NCBI RefSeq assembly: GCF_026020075.1
Contig: NZ_CP102772.1
Span: 4,244,501-4,308,500, forward strand
Origin: Bosea sp. NBC_00550
GTDB lineage: Bacteria > Pseudomonadota > Alphaproteobacteria > Rhizobiales > Beijerinckiaceae
Direction: 5' to 3'
Length of the DNA: 64,000 bases
Shown: positions 49,886 through 56,602 of the stretch, piece by piece
How the letters are laid out: every line of letters starts with the position of its first letter
How positions within the stretch are numbered: the first letter of the stretch is position 1
Program-made: the position numbers and the translations under genes
The notes under the pieces: generated by a model
Database searches by the model: none
The model's input: only the letters and a program-made list of their open reading frames with translations
What the model was told of the DNA's origin: nothing

Positions 49886-50686
49886 TCACCAGCCGGCGAG
49901 AACGGCGCCCTTGAAGCGCTCGGCGACGAAGGCCTTGATCTCGGGCGTGTGGTAGCTTTCGAGCAGCGTCTTGACCCAGGGCTTGTCCTTGTCGGCGCTG
50001 CGGATGGCGATGAGGTTGACGTAGGGCCCCTTGGCATCCTCGCGCAGGATGGCCGAGGCCGGGTCGATCTTGGCATCGACGGCGTAGTTGGTGTTGATCG
50101 CGGCGGCGGCGACATCGGCCAGCGAACGCGGGGTCTGGGCGGCCTCGATCTCGATGATCTTGAGCTTCTTCGGGTTGGCCGTGATGTCGGCCACGGTCGG
50201 CTTGAAGCCGACGCCGTCCTTCAGCTTGATGATGCCCCTGTCCTGCAGCAGCAGCAGCGAGCGGCCGCCATTGGTCGGGTCGTTCTGGATCGCGACGGTC
50301 GAGCCGTCAGGCACCTCGGACCAGCTCTTGTACTTCGACGAATAGATGCCGAGCGGGAAGTTCACTGTCAGCCCGACGCTCTCGATCTTGAAGCCGCGGT
50401 CCTTCACCTGGTTGTCGAGATAGGGCTGGTTCTGGAAGGAATTGGCCTCCAGCTCGCCGGCGTCGAGCGCCTGGTTCGGCACGACATAGTCGGAGAACTC
50501 GATGATCTTGAGGTCGATGCCCTTCTTGGCGATGAGCGGCTTCACCTTTTCGAGGATTTCGGCATGCGGGCCCGGCGAGACGCCGATGCGCACGACCTGA
50601 TTCTGCTGGGCCAGCGCCGGGCCGGCGGCAAGGGCGAAGGCGAAGCCGGCGGCAAGGGCGGCGCGGCGGCTGAGGGAGGTCGTCAT
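49886..50686 (-). CDS. metQ: methionine ABC transporter substrate-binding protein MetQ-like
   Basis: A 266-residue NlpA-family periplasmic protein. Seen: VVRIGVSPGPHAEILEKVKPLI, ALDAGELEANSFQNQPYLD, VAIQNDPTNGGRSLLLLQDRG and the closing FVAERFKGAVLAGW. The signal peptide ends GPALAQQ with no lipobox Cys, unlike E. coli MetQ, so the protein is probably soluble in the periplasm. ATG 50686 has AAAGGAAACC upstream; 50707 is an alternative. It is the last gene of the operon, after metI. Confidence 0.9.
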   Translation of the reverse strand: MTTSLSRRAALAAGFAFALAAGPALAQQNQVVRIGVSPGPHAEILEKVKPLIAKKGIDLKIIEFSDYVVPNQALDAGELEANSFQNQPYLDNQVKDRGFKIESVGLTVNFPLGIYSSKYKSWSEVPDGSTVAIQNDPTNGGRSLLLLQDRGIIKLKDGVGFKPTVADITANPKKLKIIEIEAAQTPRSLADVAAAAINTNYAVDAKIDPASAILREDAKGPYVNLIAIRSADKDKPWVKTLLESYHTPEIKAFVAERFKGAVLAGW

Positions 50687-50727
50687 GATGGTGGTTTCCT
50701 TTGACATGAAGCGGATGGAATGTCGGA

Positions 50728-51393
50728 TCAGGCGTGGCGCAGGCGCTTGTTGAGGCGGCGCGCCAGGCGGTCGCCGATGCTCTGGACGAGCTGGACGAGG
50801 ACGATGAGCACGGCGACGACGGTCGCCATCACATCGGGCATGAAGCGCTGGTAGCCGTAGCGAATGCCGAGATCGCCGAGCCCCCCGCCGCCGACCGCGC
50901 CGACCATGGCCGAGAAGCCGATCAGGCTGACGATGGCCAGCGTCAGGCCGAGCACGATCGCCGACAGCGCCTCGGGCACCAGCACCTTTCTGATGATCTG
51001 GACGGGCGTGGCGCCCATGGCGCGGGCAGCCTCGACCAGGCCCTGATCGACCTCGCGTATCGCGCCCTCGATCAGGCGGGCGATGAACGGCGTTGCCGCG
51101 ACGGTCAGCGGCACGATCGCCGCTGCTGTGCCGATGGAGGTGCCGGCGAGCAGCCGTGTGAACGGGATGATCGCCACGACCAGGATGATGAAGGGCGTCG
51201 AGCGGGTGGCGTTGACCAGCACGCCGAGCAGGGCATTGGCGGCAGGTGCCGAGAACAGCTCGCCCCGCTTGCTGGTGGCGAGGAAGACGCCGAGCGGCAG
51301 CCCCAGCAGCGTGCCGATGCCGGCCGCTGTCGCGACCATGATCAGCGTGTCCAAAGTCGATTGCCAGATCAGGCGGATGATTTCAGGAGACAT
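50728..51393 (-). CDS. metI: methionine ABC transporter permease MetI
   Basis: A 221-residue permease with five hydrophobic segments. Typical sequence: TLIMVATAAGIGTLLGLPLG, VNATRSTPFIILVVAIIPFTRLL, the ATPase-contact loop QGLVEAARAMGATPVQIIRKVLVPEALS, and VGAVGGGGLGDLGIRYGYQRF. It overlaps metN by 11 bases and precedes metQ by 41 bases. Confidence 0.95.
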   Translation of the reverse strand: MSPEIIRLIWQSTLDTLIMVATAAGIGTLLGLPLGVFLATSKRGELFSAPAANALLGVLVNATRSTPFIILVVAIIPFTRLLAGTSIGTAAAIVPLTVAATPFIARLIEGAIREVDQGLVEAARAMGATPVQIIRKVLVPEALSAIVLGLTLAIVSLIGFSAMVGAVGGGGLGDLGIRYGYQRFMPDVMATVVAVLIVLVQLVQSIGDRLARRLNKRLRHA

Positions 51394-52492
51394 GGCCGAT
51401 CACCTCCGCCTTGAGTCCCAGGCTCTTGAGGGCGCCGAGCACGGCTTCGCTCTCCGGCGCGCGCGAGGGCACCGAGACGAGCAGGCTGCCGAAGGGCTGC
51501 CCGGCGATGGCGTCGATGCGTCCCGCCAGGATGTTGACGTCGATGCCGACGATGGCGCTCAGCCGGCTGATCACGGGCGCGGTCGCGTTCTCGCCGATGA
51601 AGGTGATGCGCAGGACGAGATTGTCGCCCGGCCGTGCCTGCGAGCGGATGCGGCCCGCGAGATGCTCGGGCACCTCGACCCCGGTCACCGCCTCGACGAA
51701 GCGGGCCGTCGTCGGATGCTGAGGGTTGGTGAAGACGGAGAAGGTCTCGCCCTCCTCGACGATCCGCCCATCCTCGATCACCGCGACCCGGTCGCAGATC
51801 TCCTTGATCACCGGGATCTCATGGGTGATCAGCAGGATGGTGATGCCGAGATCGCGGTTGACCTGCTTCAGCAGGGACAGGATGGAGCGGGTCGTCTCGG
51901 GATCGAGCGCCGAGGTCGCCTCGTCGCAGAGCAGCACCTTCGGATCGGTGGCGAGCGCCCGGGCTATGCCGACGCGCTGCTTCTGCCCGCCCGAGAGCTC
52001 GGCCGGATAACGCGCGCTTTTGTCGGCGAGCCCGACGAGCGCGAGCAGCCTCTCGACCTTGGCGGTGATCTCGGCGCGCGGCGTGCCGGCGATCTCCAGC
52101 GGCAGCGCGACATTGTCGAAGACCGTGCGCGAGGAAAGCAGGTTGAAGTGCTGGAAGATCATGCCGATCCGCCGCCGCTGTGCCCGCCAGCCGGCCTCGG
52201 TCAGGTTCGTGACGTCCTCGCCCTCGATCAGGATGCGCCCGGCGGTGGCGCGCTCGAGCCCGTTGACCAGGCGGATCAGCGTCGACTTGCCGGCGCCGGA
52301 GCGGCCGATCACGCCGAGGATGCTGCCGGCCGGCACGTCGAGATCGATGCCGGCGAGCGCGCTCACGGCCTGCTGGCCGCTGCGCCCGGCATAGGTCTTG
52401 CCGACCTGCTCGAAGCGGATGGCCGTATCGGGAACGGCGATGGGCAGGGCGCCGGCCGCGAGCGTGCCGGGTCTGACGGGGGCGTTCATCAT
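51383..52492 (-). CDS. metN: methionine ABC transporter ATP-binding protein MetN
   Basis: A 369-residue ATPase. Walker A GRSGAGKSTLIRLVNGLE, Q-loop GMIFQHFNLL, signature ELSGGQKQRVGIARAL, Walker B KVLLCDEATSALDPETT. The C-terminal NIL regulatory domain (from about residue 280: PAVISRLSAIVGIDVNILAGR) binds methionine and allows trans-inhibition in the known family. ATG 52492 or 52489 starts it, 4 bases after the stop of the 57-residue ORF. Confidence 0.95.
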   Translation of the reverse strand: MMNAPVRPGTLAAGALPIAVPDTAIRFEQVGKTYAGRSGQQAVSALAGIDLDVPAGSILGVIGRSGAGKSTLIRLVNGLERATAGRILIEGEDVTNLTEAGWRAQRRRIGMIFQHFNLLSSRTVFDNVALPLEIAGTPRAEITAKVERLLALVGLADKSARYPAELSGGQKQRVGIARALATDPKVLLCDEATSALDPETTRSILSLLKQVNRDLGITILLITHEIPVIKEICDRVAVIEDGRIVEEGETFSVFTNPQHPTTARFVEAVTGVEVPEHLAGRIRSQARPGDNLVLRITFIGENATAPVISRLSAIVGIDVNILAGRIDAIAGQPFGSLLVSVPSRAPESEAVLGALKSLGLKAEVIGHVS

Positions 52493-52496
52493 GTCC

Positions 52497-52670
52497 TCAG
52501 AAATGAGTATGGCAGGACCAGTGGGCGATACCGAGCTGCTCGATCGTCACGTCGTGGATCGAACGGCGCCGGTCGTCCACGCTCGTGGCGTCGAGCGGGT
52601 CGAAGCTGGCGGGAACGGCGCGGGCGAACCAGGCTGCCAGGGCGTTCCAGAGTGGCGACAGGAGCTGCAT
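52497..52670 (-). CDS. small ORF of 57 residues upstream of metN
   Basis: Reads MQLLSPLWNALAAWFARAVP and ends SIHDVTIEQLGIAHWSCHTHF; stop at 52497-52499. It lies 7 bases after the 82-residue ORF and 4 bases before metN, fitting a translated member of the operon, and GAGGCGAAG lies upstream of its ATG. The amphipathic N-terminal helix and a His/Cys-containing C-terminus are the only marked features. Function unknown. Confidence 0.6.
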   Translation of the reverse strand: MQLLSPLWNALAAWFARAVPASFDPLDATSVDDRRRSIHDVTIEQLGIAHWSCHTHF

Positions 52671-52677
52671 CTTCGCC

Positions 52678-52926
52678 TCACGAGGCCAGTCGAAGCGAGC
52701 TGGCGCGTCGCGGCGCGGCGAGCCGGCGGGCGGCGCTTTCCGCCGCGCCCGGGCTGGCGAAGCGGCGCCCGTCCAAAGCGTGGAAAGCCGAGGAAGCGGC
52801 GATGAAGGTGAAGTCGCGCTCGTCGGCGCGGCGGCTGACGAGACCGATCTGGGCCTCGCCGATTTCGATCACATAGGCCTGCTGGGCCGGGCGGGTCCGG
52901 CTCGAAGCGGAGTAAAACTGGGACAT
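52678..52926 (-). CDS. small ORF of 82 residues, first full ORF after the Cys leader
   Basis: Begins MSQFYSASSRTRPAQQAYVI, continues EIGEAQIGLVSRRADERDFTF, IAASSAFHALDGRRFASPGAA, and ends basic. ATG 52926 has AAAGG about 8 bases upstream, just after a hairpin (52939-52954). The middle reads as short beta strands with a conserved-looking LDGRRFASPGAAE turn. It is in line with the 57-residue ORF and metN. No family recognised. Confidence 0.65.
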   Translation of the reverse strand: MSQFYSASSRTRPAQQAYVIEIGEAQIGLVSRRADERDFTFIAASSAFHALDGRRFASPGAAESAARRLAAPRRASSLRLAS

Positions 52927-52938
52927 GGCTCTGCCTTT

Positions 52939-52954
52939 CGCCGCTCTTGCGGCG
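52939..52954 (-). promoter_or_regulatory. hairpin between Cys leader ORF and the 82-residue ORF
   Basis: CGCCGC / GCGGCG with loop AAGA, a 6-bp GC stem ending just before the AAAGG ribosome site of the next ORF. A smaller stem, GGCC-GCAA-GGCC with a GNRA-type loop, lies at 52979-52990. Neither is followed by a T run, so control by ribosome access or Rho is more likely than intrinsic termination. Confidence 0.55.
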
Positions 52955-52999
52955 TTCGTCGAAACGATCGGATGGAAGCGGCCTTGCGGCCCTGCGATC

Positions 53000-53068
53000 T
53001 CAGCGTCGACAGCAACAGAGAGAGTGGCGGAAGCGGATTTGGCTTCGGCTCGTTTTCGCAATGGCCAT
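53000..53068 (-). CDS. 22-residue polycysteine leader peptide upstream of metNIQ
   Basis: Short ORF of 22 codons, MAIAKTSRSQIRFRHSLCCC followed by RR and TGA. A strong ribosome site, GAGGAG (53075-53080), lies 6 bases before ATG 53068, and three Cys codons (TGT TGC TGT, 53017-53009) occur just before the stop. Downstream lie hairpins and then the small-ORF/metNIQ genes. By analogy with polycysteine leader ORFs known in mycobacteria, ribosome stalling at the Cys codons when cysteine is scarce could switch on a sulfur-uptake operon. The peptide itself probably has no other function. Coding is well supported by the ribosome site; the mechanism is inferred. Confidence 0.7.
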   Translation of the reverse strand: MAIAKTSRSQIRFRHSLCCCRR

Positions 53069-53186
53069 GTCAGTCTCCTCGGTCTGGAGCCCACGACCCA
53101 GTCGTGGCGCTTTAGCGTTTGGTGACGCGGCGCAAGCTGCTCGCTCAAATCTCCGCGGTGCCTGGATCGCTCCAGGAACGATCTGC

Positions 53187-53215
53187 AATCTGGCGGTGGT
53201 CGTCCTCTTTGTCAA
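53187..53215 (-). promoter_or_regulatory. candidate promoter of the Cys leader / metNIQ operon
   Basis: On the minus strand TTGACA (53215-53210) is a perfect -35 box, with CAGATT (53192-53187) 17 bases downstream. A small palindrome TTCTTT-T-AAAGAA lies directly upstream (53224-53236), where an activator might bind. The 5' leader would be about 110 bases long before the leader ORF and contains a CCACGAC / GTCGTGG hairpin. Confidence 0.5.
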
Positions 53216-53337
53216 TCGGTTCGTTCTTTTAAAGAAACTCAGGCAAGGAGAATAATCTTCTCCAATCGTATGTCCGGAGTGCGGCCTGCGGCATCGCGCG
53301 GCTTGACGGCAGGGCGGAAGCGGCGCCATTTGCCGCC

Positions 53338-53715
53338 ATGCCGGCTCGCGCCACCCTTCTTGACCGCCTGCGCCGCTCCGGGCTCGGAGTCTGGCTCGCC
53401 GTCGCTTATGCCTGGGCGGTGCTGGCGCTGGCCCTCGCTCCTGCGCCCGCGCAGGCGGCTTTCATCGCGCAGAACGGCGCCGTCCTCTGTTCCAGCATGC
53501 CCGTTCCCGGCGATGCCGCGCCGGTTCCGCTTGGCGATCTCGTCCATTGCAAGGGCTGCCCGCTAAACCCGATCCTCGCTGGTTCGGCAGCCGATGGCGT
53601 GCCCTCGGTCGGGCGTTCCGTCGTCAGCCTGCCCGTGCCGCTCCCGCTGGCGGAAGGCCTGGCGCATCGCTTCGCCACCGGCCTCGCGCATTCGCGCGCC
53701 CCGCCGGCCGCCTGA
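53338..53715 (+). CDS. DUF2946-like secreted protein
   Basis: A 125-residue exported protein. The hydrophobic segment WLAVAYAWAVLALALAPAPAQA is a signal peptide or anchor; the mature part has NGAVLCSSMPVPGD and LVHCKGCPLNPIL, a CxxC-with-His pattern similar to DUF2946 proteins, which are often found next to copper genes. It lies 100 bases before the PCuAC copper chaperone gene, so a copper-related role is inferred. The start is uncertain (ATG 53338). Confidence 0.62.
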   Translation: MPARATLLDRLRRSGLGVWLAVAYAWAVLALALAPAPAQAAFIAQNGAVLCSSMPVPGDAAPVPLGDLVHCKGCPLNPILAGSAADGVPSVGRSVVSLPVPLPLAEGLAHRFATGLAHSRAPPAA

Positions 53716-53815
53716 CGTTTCTTCCCCGATCCGTCGATACGTCGCCGGCCTCACGGGGGCGGGCGACATGCAATCTGGACTGCGTCAGCGGTCCTCTCCG
53801 TTCAGGACACAAGCC

Positions 53816-54295
53816 ATGAAGCTTTCCTATTCGCTCGCCGCGGCCGCCTTCGCGCTATCGGCCACCATCGCCTCCGCCCATGAGTTCAAGGCGGGCGCGC
53901 TCAAGATCGGTCACCCCTGGTCGCGTGCGACGCCAGCCGGCGCGAAGGTCGGCGGCGGATATCTCAGCATCGAGAACACCGGTTCGACGGCGGACCGGCT
54001 GGTCTCGGTCTCCGTTCCCTTCGCCGCCCGTGCCGAGGTTCACGAGATGGCGGTGAAGGACGGCATCATGACCATGCGCCCGCTTGAGAATGGCGTGGAC
54101 GTCCCGCCCGGCGGCAAGGTCGAGTTCAAGCCCGGCGGCTACCACATCATGTTCATGGAGCTGAAGCAGCAGCTGAAGCAGGGTGAGATGATGAAGGGCA
54201 CGCTGACCTTCGAGAAGGCCGGCAATGTCGATGTCGAGTTCAAGGTCGACTCGATCGCCGCCAAGGGCGGCGAGGGCGAGCACAAGGGGCATTGA
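53816..54295 (+). CDS. periplasmic copper chaperone PCu(A)C
   Basis: A 159-residue Cu(I) chaperone that delivers copper to cytochrome oxidase in the periplasm. A signal peptide covers about residues 1-21 (AAAFALSATIASAHE). The copper motif is complete: the His-Met pair in AEVHEMAVKD, the later Met in GIMTMRPL, and HxM in PGGYHIMFMEL. The His-rich C-terminus (GEGEHKGH) could bind further copper. ATG 53816 was preferred over the long upstream frame because the signal peptide begins there. Confidence 0.93.
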   Translation: MKLSYSLAAAAFALSATIASAHEFKAGALKIGHPWSRATPAGAKVGGGYLSIENTGSTADRLVSVSVPFAARAEVHEMAVKDGIMTMRPLENGVDVPPGGKVEFKPGGYHIMFMELKQQLKQGEMMKGTLTFEKAGNVDVEFKVDSIAAKGGEGEHKGH

Positions 54296-54309
54296 GCCCG
54301 GATACATGC

Positions 54310-54387
54310 GCGAGATGCTCGGGCTTTGACCCGAGCATCTCTTGCCTGAGATTCTCGGGTCGCCGTGCACGGCGCCCGGGAATGACG
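54310..54387. repeat. dispersed palindromic repeat, copy G (CCCGAG family)
   Basis: CGAGATGCTCGGGCTTTGAC and ACCCGAGCATCTC form one inverted pair; TGAGATTCTCGGGTC and CCCGGGAATGACG extend it. It lies between the convergent copper chaperone and DapA-like genes and could end both transcripts. Confidence 0.72.
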
Positions 54388-54397
54388 TTCTGGCCGA

Positions 54398-55327
54398 TCA
54401 GATCTTCGCGCGCGGATCGTGCTTCGCGATCCGGGCCAGCAGGTAATCGACCTCGGCCTTCGCGGCGGCGCTCAACGCCGCGCCCGGCTTGCGCTGGGCG
54501 TCATGCGTGAGGATGCCGCGCTTCATCATCGTGTATTTGCGCACGGCAAGGCCGACGCCCTGCTGCTGCTCGTAGCGCATCAGCGGCAGATGCGCGTCGA
54601 AGATGTCATGGGCTTCGTCACGCTTGCCGGCCTTCTGCAGCCGCACCACGTCGATCAGCAGCTCCGGGAAGGCATAGCCGGTATTGGCACCATCCGCGCC
54701 GCGCTCCATCTCGAAATCGAGGAAGAGCCCGCCATTGCCGGTCACGATCGAGATCGGCCGGAGCGAGCCTTCCGCCTGGAACTTTCGCAGCGTCGAGATC
54801 TTCTCGAGCCCCGGCCAGTCCTCGTGCTTCAGCATCACGCAGGAGGGATTGTCTTGCACGATCTTGCGGATCACCGCCGGCGTCATCACCACCGACAGTG
54901 TCAGCGGATAGTCCTGGATGACGAAGGGGATGTCGGTCCCGATCGCCTCGACGGCCTGCGCGTAGTAGCCGGTGATCTGGTCGTCGGTCCGCAGGGACGG
55001 GGGCGGCGCGATCATCACGCCGCCGGCGCCGAGATCCATCACCTGTCGCGCGAGCGAGCGCATCGCGGCGAAGCCCGGCGCGGAGACGCCGACGATGATG
55101 GGCTTGCCGCCCATCTTCGCGACGGCGCGCTTGACCAGCCCGATCGATTCCTCCGGCTCCAGCTTCGGCGCCTCGCCCATGATGCCGAGCACGGTAACGC
55201 CGTCCGAGCCGATGCCGTGATAGAACTCGAACAGCCGGTCGGCCGAGGTCCAGTCGATGCTGCCGTCCGGGTTGAACGGCGTCGGCGCGATCGGGAAGAC
55301 GCCGCTGGCGTCGGGTGTCAGGCGCAT
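54398..55327 (-). CDS. dihydrodipicolinate synthase (DapA) family aldolase/hydratase
   Basis: A 309-residue TIM-barrel Schiff-base enzyme. N-terminus GVFPIAPTPFNPDGSIDW is typical; the catalytic Tyr lies in FVIQDYPLTL near residue 137 and the Schiff-base Lys in SCVMLKHEDWPG near 164-166. The family includes DHDPS, keto-deoxy sugar aldolases and hydratases; the flanking FAH-like gene points to a catabolic role on an oxo-acid rather than lysine synthesis. It lies 26 bases after the FAH-like gene on the same strand. Confidence 0.88.
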   Translation of the reverse strand: MRLTPDASGVFPIAPTPFNPDGSIDWTSADRLFEFYHGIGSDGVTVLGIMGEAPKLEPEESIGLVKRAVAKMGGKPIIVGVSAPGFAAMRSLARQVMDLGAGGVMIAPPPSLRTDDQITGYYAQAVEAIGTDIPFVIQDYPLTLSVVMTPAVIRKIVQDNPSCVMLKHEDWPGLEKISTLRKFQAEGSLRPISIVTGNGGLFLDFEMERGADGANTGYAFPELLIDVVRLQKAGKRDEAHDIFDAHLPLMRYEQQQGVGLAVRKYTMMKRGILTHDAQRKPGAALSAAAKAEVDYLLARIAKHDPRAKI

Positions 55328-55353
55328 GATGCGCTCCTTGTCGTACGGTCGGG

Positions 55354-56040
55354 TCAGACGATGCGGGTGCGGACGGTGCCGACGCCGGCGATCTCGCCTT
55401 CCAGCACATCGCCCCTGCCGACCGCCGCGACGCCTTCCGGCGTACCCGTGAAGATCAGGTCGCCCGGCTTCAGCTCGACCAGCCCGGAGAGATAGGCGAT
55501 CGTCTCCTCGACGTTCCAGATCTGCTTGGCGAGGTCGGAGGTCTGGCGCACGACGCCGTTGACGGTCAGTTCGATCTTGCCGGCGCTGGGATGGCCGGCA
55601 TGGCTCGCCGGCACGATCTCGCCGATCGGGCCCGAGAGATCGAAGCCCTTGGCCATGTCCCAGGGACGCCCTGCCTTCTTGGCGGCGGCCTGCAGGTCAC
55701 GGCGCGTCATGTCGAGCCCGGCTGCGTAGCCGTAGACATGGGCGAGCGCCTCGGATTCCGGGATGTCCCTGCCGCCGGTGCCGATCGCCACGACCAGCTC
55801 CATCTCGTGGTGGAGGTCCTTGGTCTTGCTCGGATAGGGCATGTCGGCGCCGTTGATCAGCAGCGCGTCGGCCGGCTTGGTGAAGAAGAACGGGTCCTCG
55901 CGATCGGGATCATGGCCCATTTCGCGGGCGTGCTCGGCATAATTGCGGCCGACGCAGAAGATGCGCCGCACCGGAAAGGAACCGCCCCCCGCGACCGGAA
56001 CGGCCGTGACGGCCGGCGGATCGATCACATAATTGCTCAT
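55354..56040 (-). CDS. fumarylacetoacetate hydrolase (FAH) family protein
   Basis: A 228-residue enzyme of the FAH superfamily (hydratase/hydrolase/isomerase on oxo-acids). Seen: FCVGRNYAEHAREMG, FFTKPADALLINGADMPYP, the metal segment DLHHEMELVVAIG (Glu ligands), AHVYGYAAGLDMTRRDLQ, and the closing PGDLIFTGTPEGVAAVGRGD. Cofactor metal Mg or Mn is expected. Together with the DapA-like gene it may break down a sugar-acid or aromatic intermediate. Confidence 0.9.
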   Translation of the reverse strand: MSNYVIDPPAVTAVPVAGGGSFPVRRIFCVGRNYAEHAREMGHDPDREDPFFFTKPADALLINGADMPYPSKTKDLHHEMELVVAIGTGGRDIPESEALAHVYGYAAGLDMTRRDLQAAAKKAGRPWDMAKGFDLSGPIGEIVPASHAGHPSAGKIELTVNGVVRQTSDLAKQIWNVEETIAYLSGLVELKPGDLIFTGTPEGVAAVGRGDVLEGEIAGVGTVRTRIV

Positions 56041-56256
56041 CGGGCAGCTCCCTCTTGCTCGCTTGCGCCGTTCATGCGGGAGCCGCGCGCCGACCGCAAG
56101 CGACTTGCGGCCTCACCAGGGCTGCGCGGGCGGCATTGCAGACCGCTCTTCGCATGCGCGGCAGAGTTTGTGCGGCGCGTCGTTGCAACCGTGACGATTT
56201 GCCTCCTACACTGCCTGACCGGACCGGTGCCGGTGGTCTTATGGAAGGAGTGACAT

Positions 56257-56466
56257 GTGAGTACGGGAACCGTGAAGTGGTTCAATGAGACCAAGGGTTA
56301 CGGCTTCATCACGCCGGACGAGGGCGGGAGCGACATCTTCGTCCATGTCAGCGCGGTGACGCGTGCGGGGCTGCGTGGGCTGAATGAAGGCCAGAAGATC
56401 AGCTACGACCTCGAGCCCGATCGCAAGACCGGCAAGAGCGCTGCGGTGAACCTGAAGGTCGCGTAG
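56257..56466 (+). CDS. cold-shock protein, CspA family
   Basis: A 69-residue nucleic-acid-binding beta-barrel. RNP1 (KGYGFIT) and RNP2 (DIFVHVS) are intact, and the N-terminus STGTVKWFNETKGYGFI is typical. The start is GTG 56257, with AAGGAG 6 bases upstream. A hairpin (GGGAAGG / CCTTCCC) lies shortly after the stop. Cold induction is possible but not shown by the sequence. Confidence 0.94.
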   Translation: MSTGTVKWFNETKGYGFITPDEGGSDIFVHVSAVTRAGLRGLNEGQKISYDLEPDRKTGKSAAVNLKVA

Positions 56467-56602
56467 GACACGCGCGCGACAGCGGGAAGGCGAACGGCGG
56501 CACCCTTCCCGAGCCACAGCGAATCTCTTTCGCTCACGAGCGGATTGAAGACGATTCCAGGCATGCCCGTCGCCGCTGGCGGCGGAACCGAGGGCAGGCT
56601 CC

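Noticed and set aside
52493-53269. SAM-II or other methionine riboswitch upstream of metN
   Set aside because: No conserved SAM riboswitch core was recognised; the leader ORF explains the region better.
53000-53329. The longer minus-strand reading of the Cys leader frame (109 codons)
   Set aside because: The strong ribosome site lies directly before the internal ATG 53068; upstream residues are random-looking and cross the promoter.
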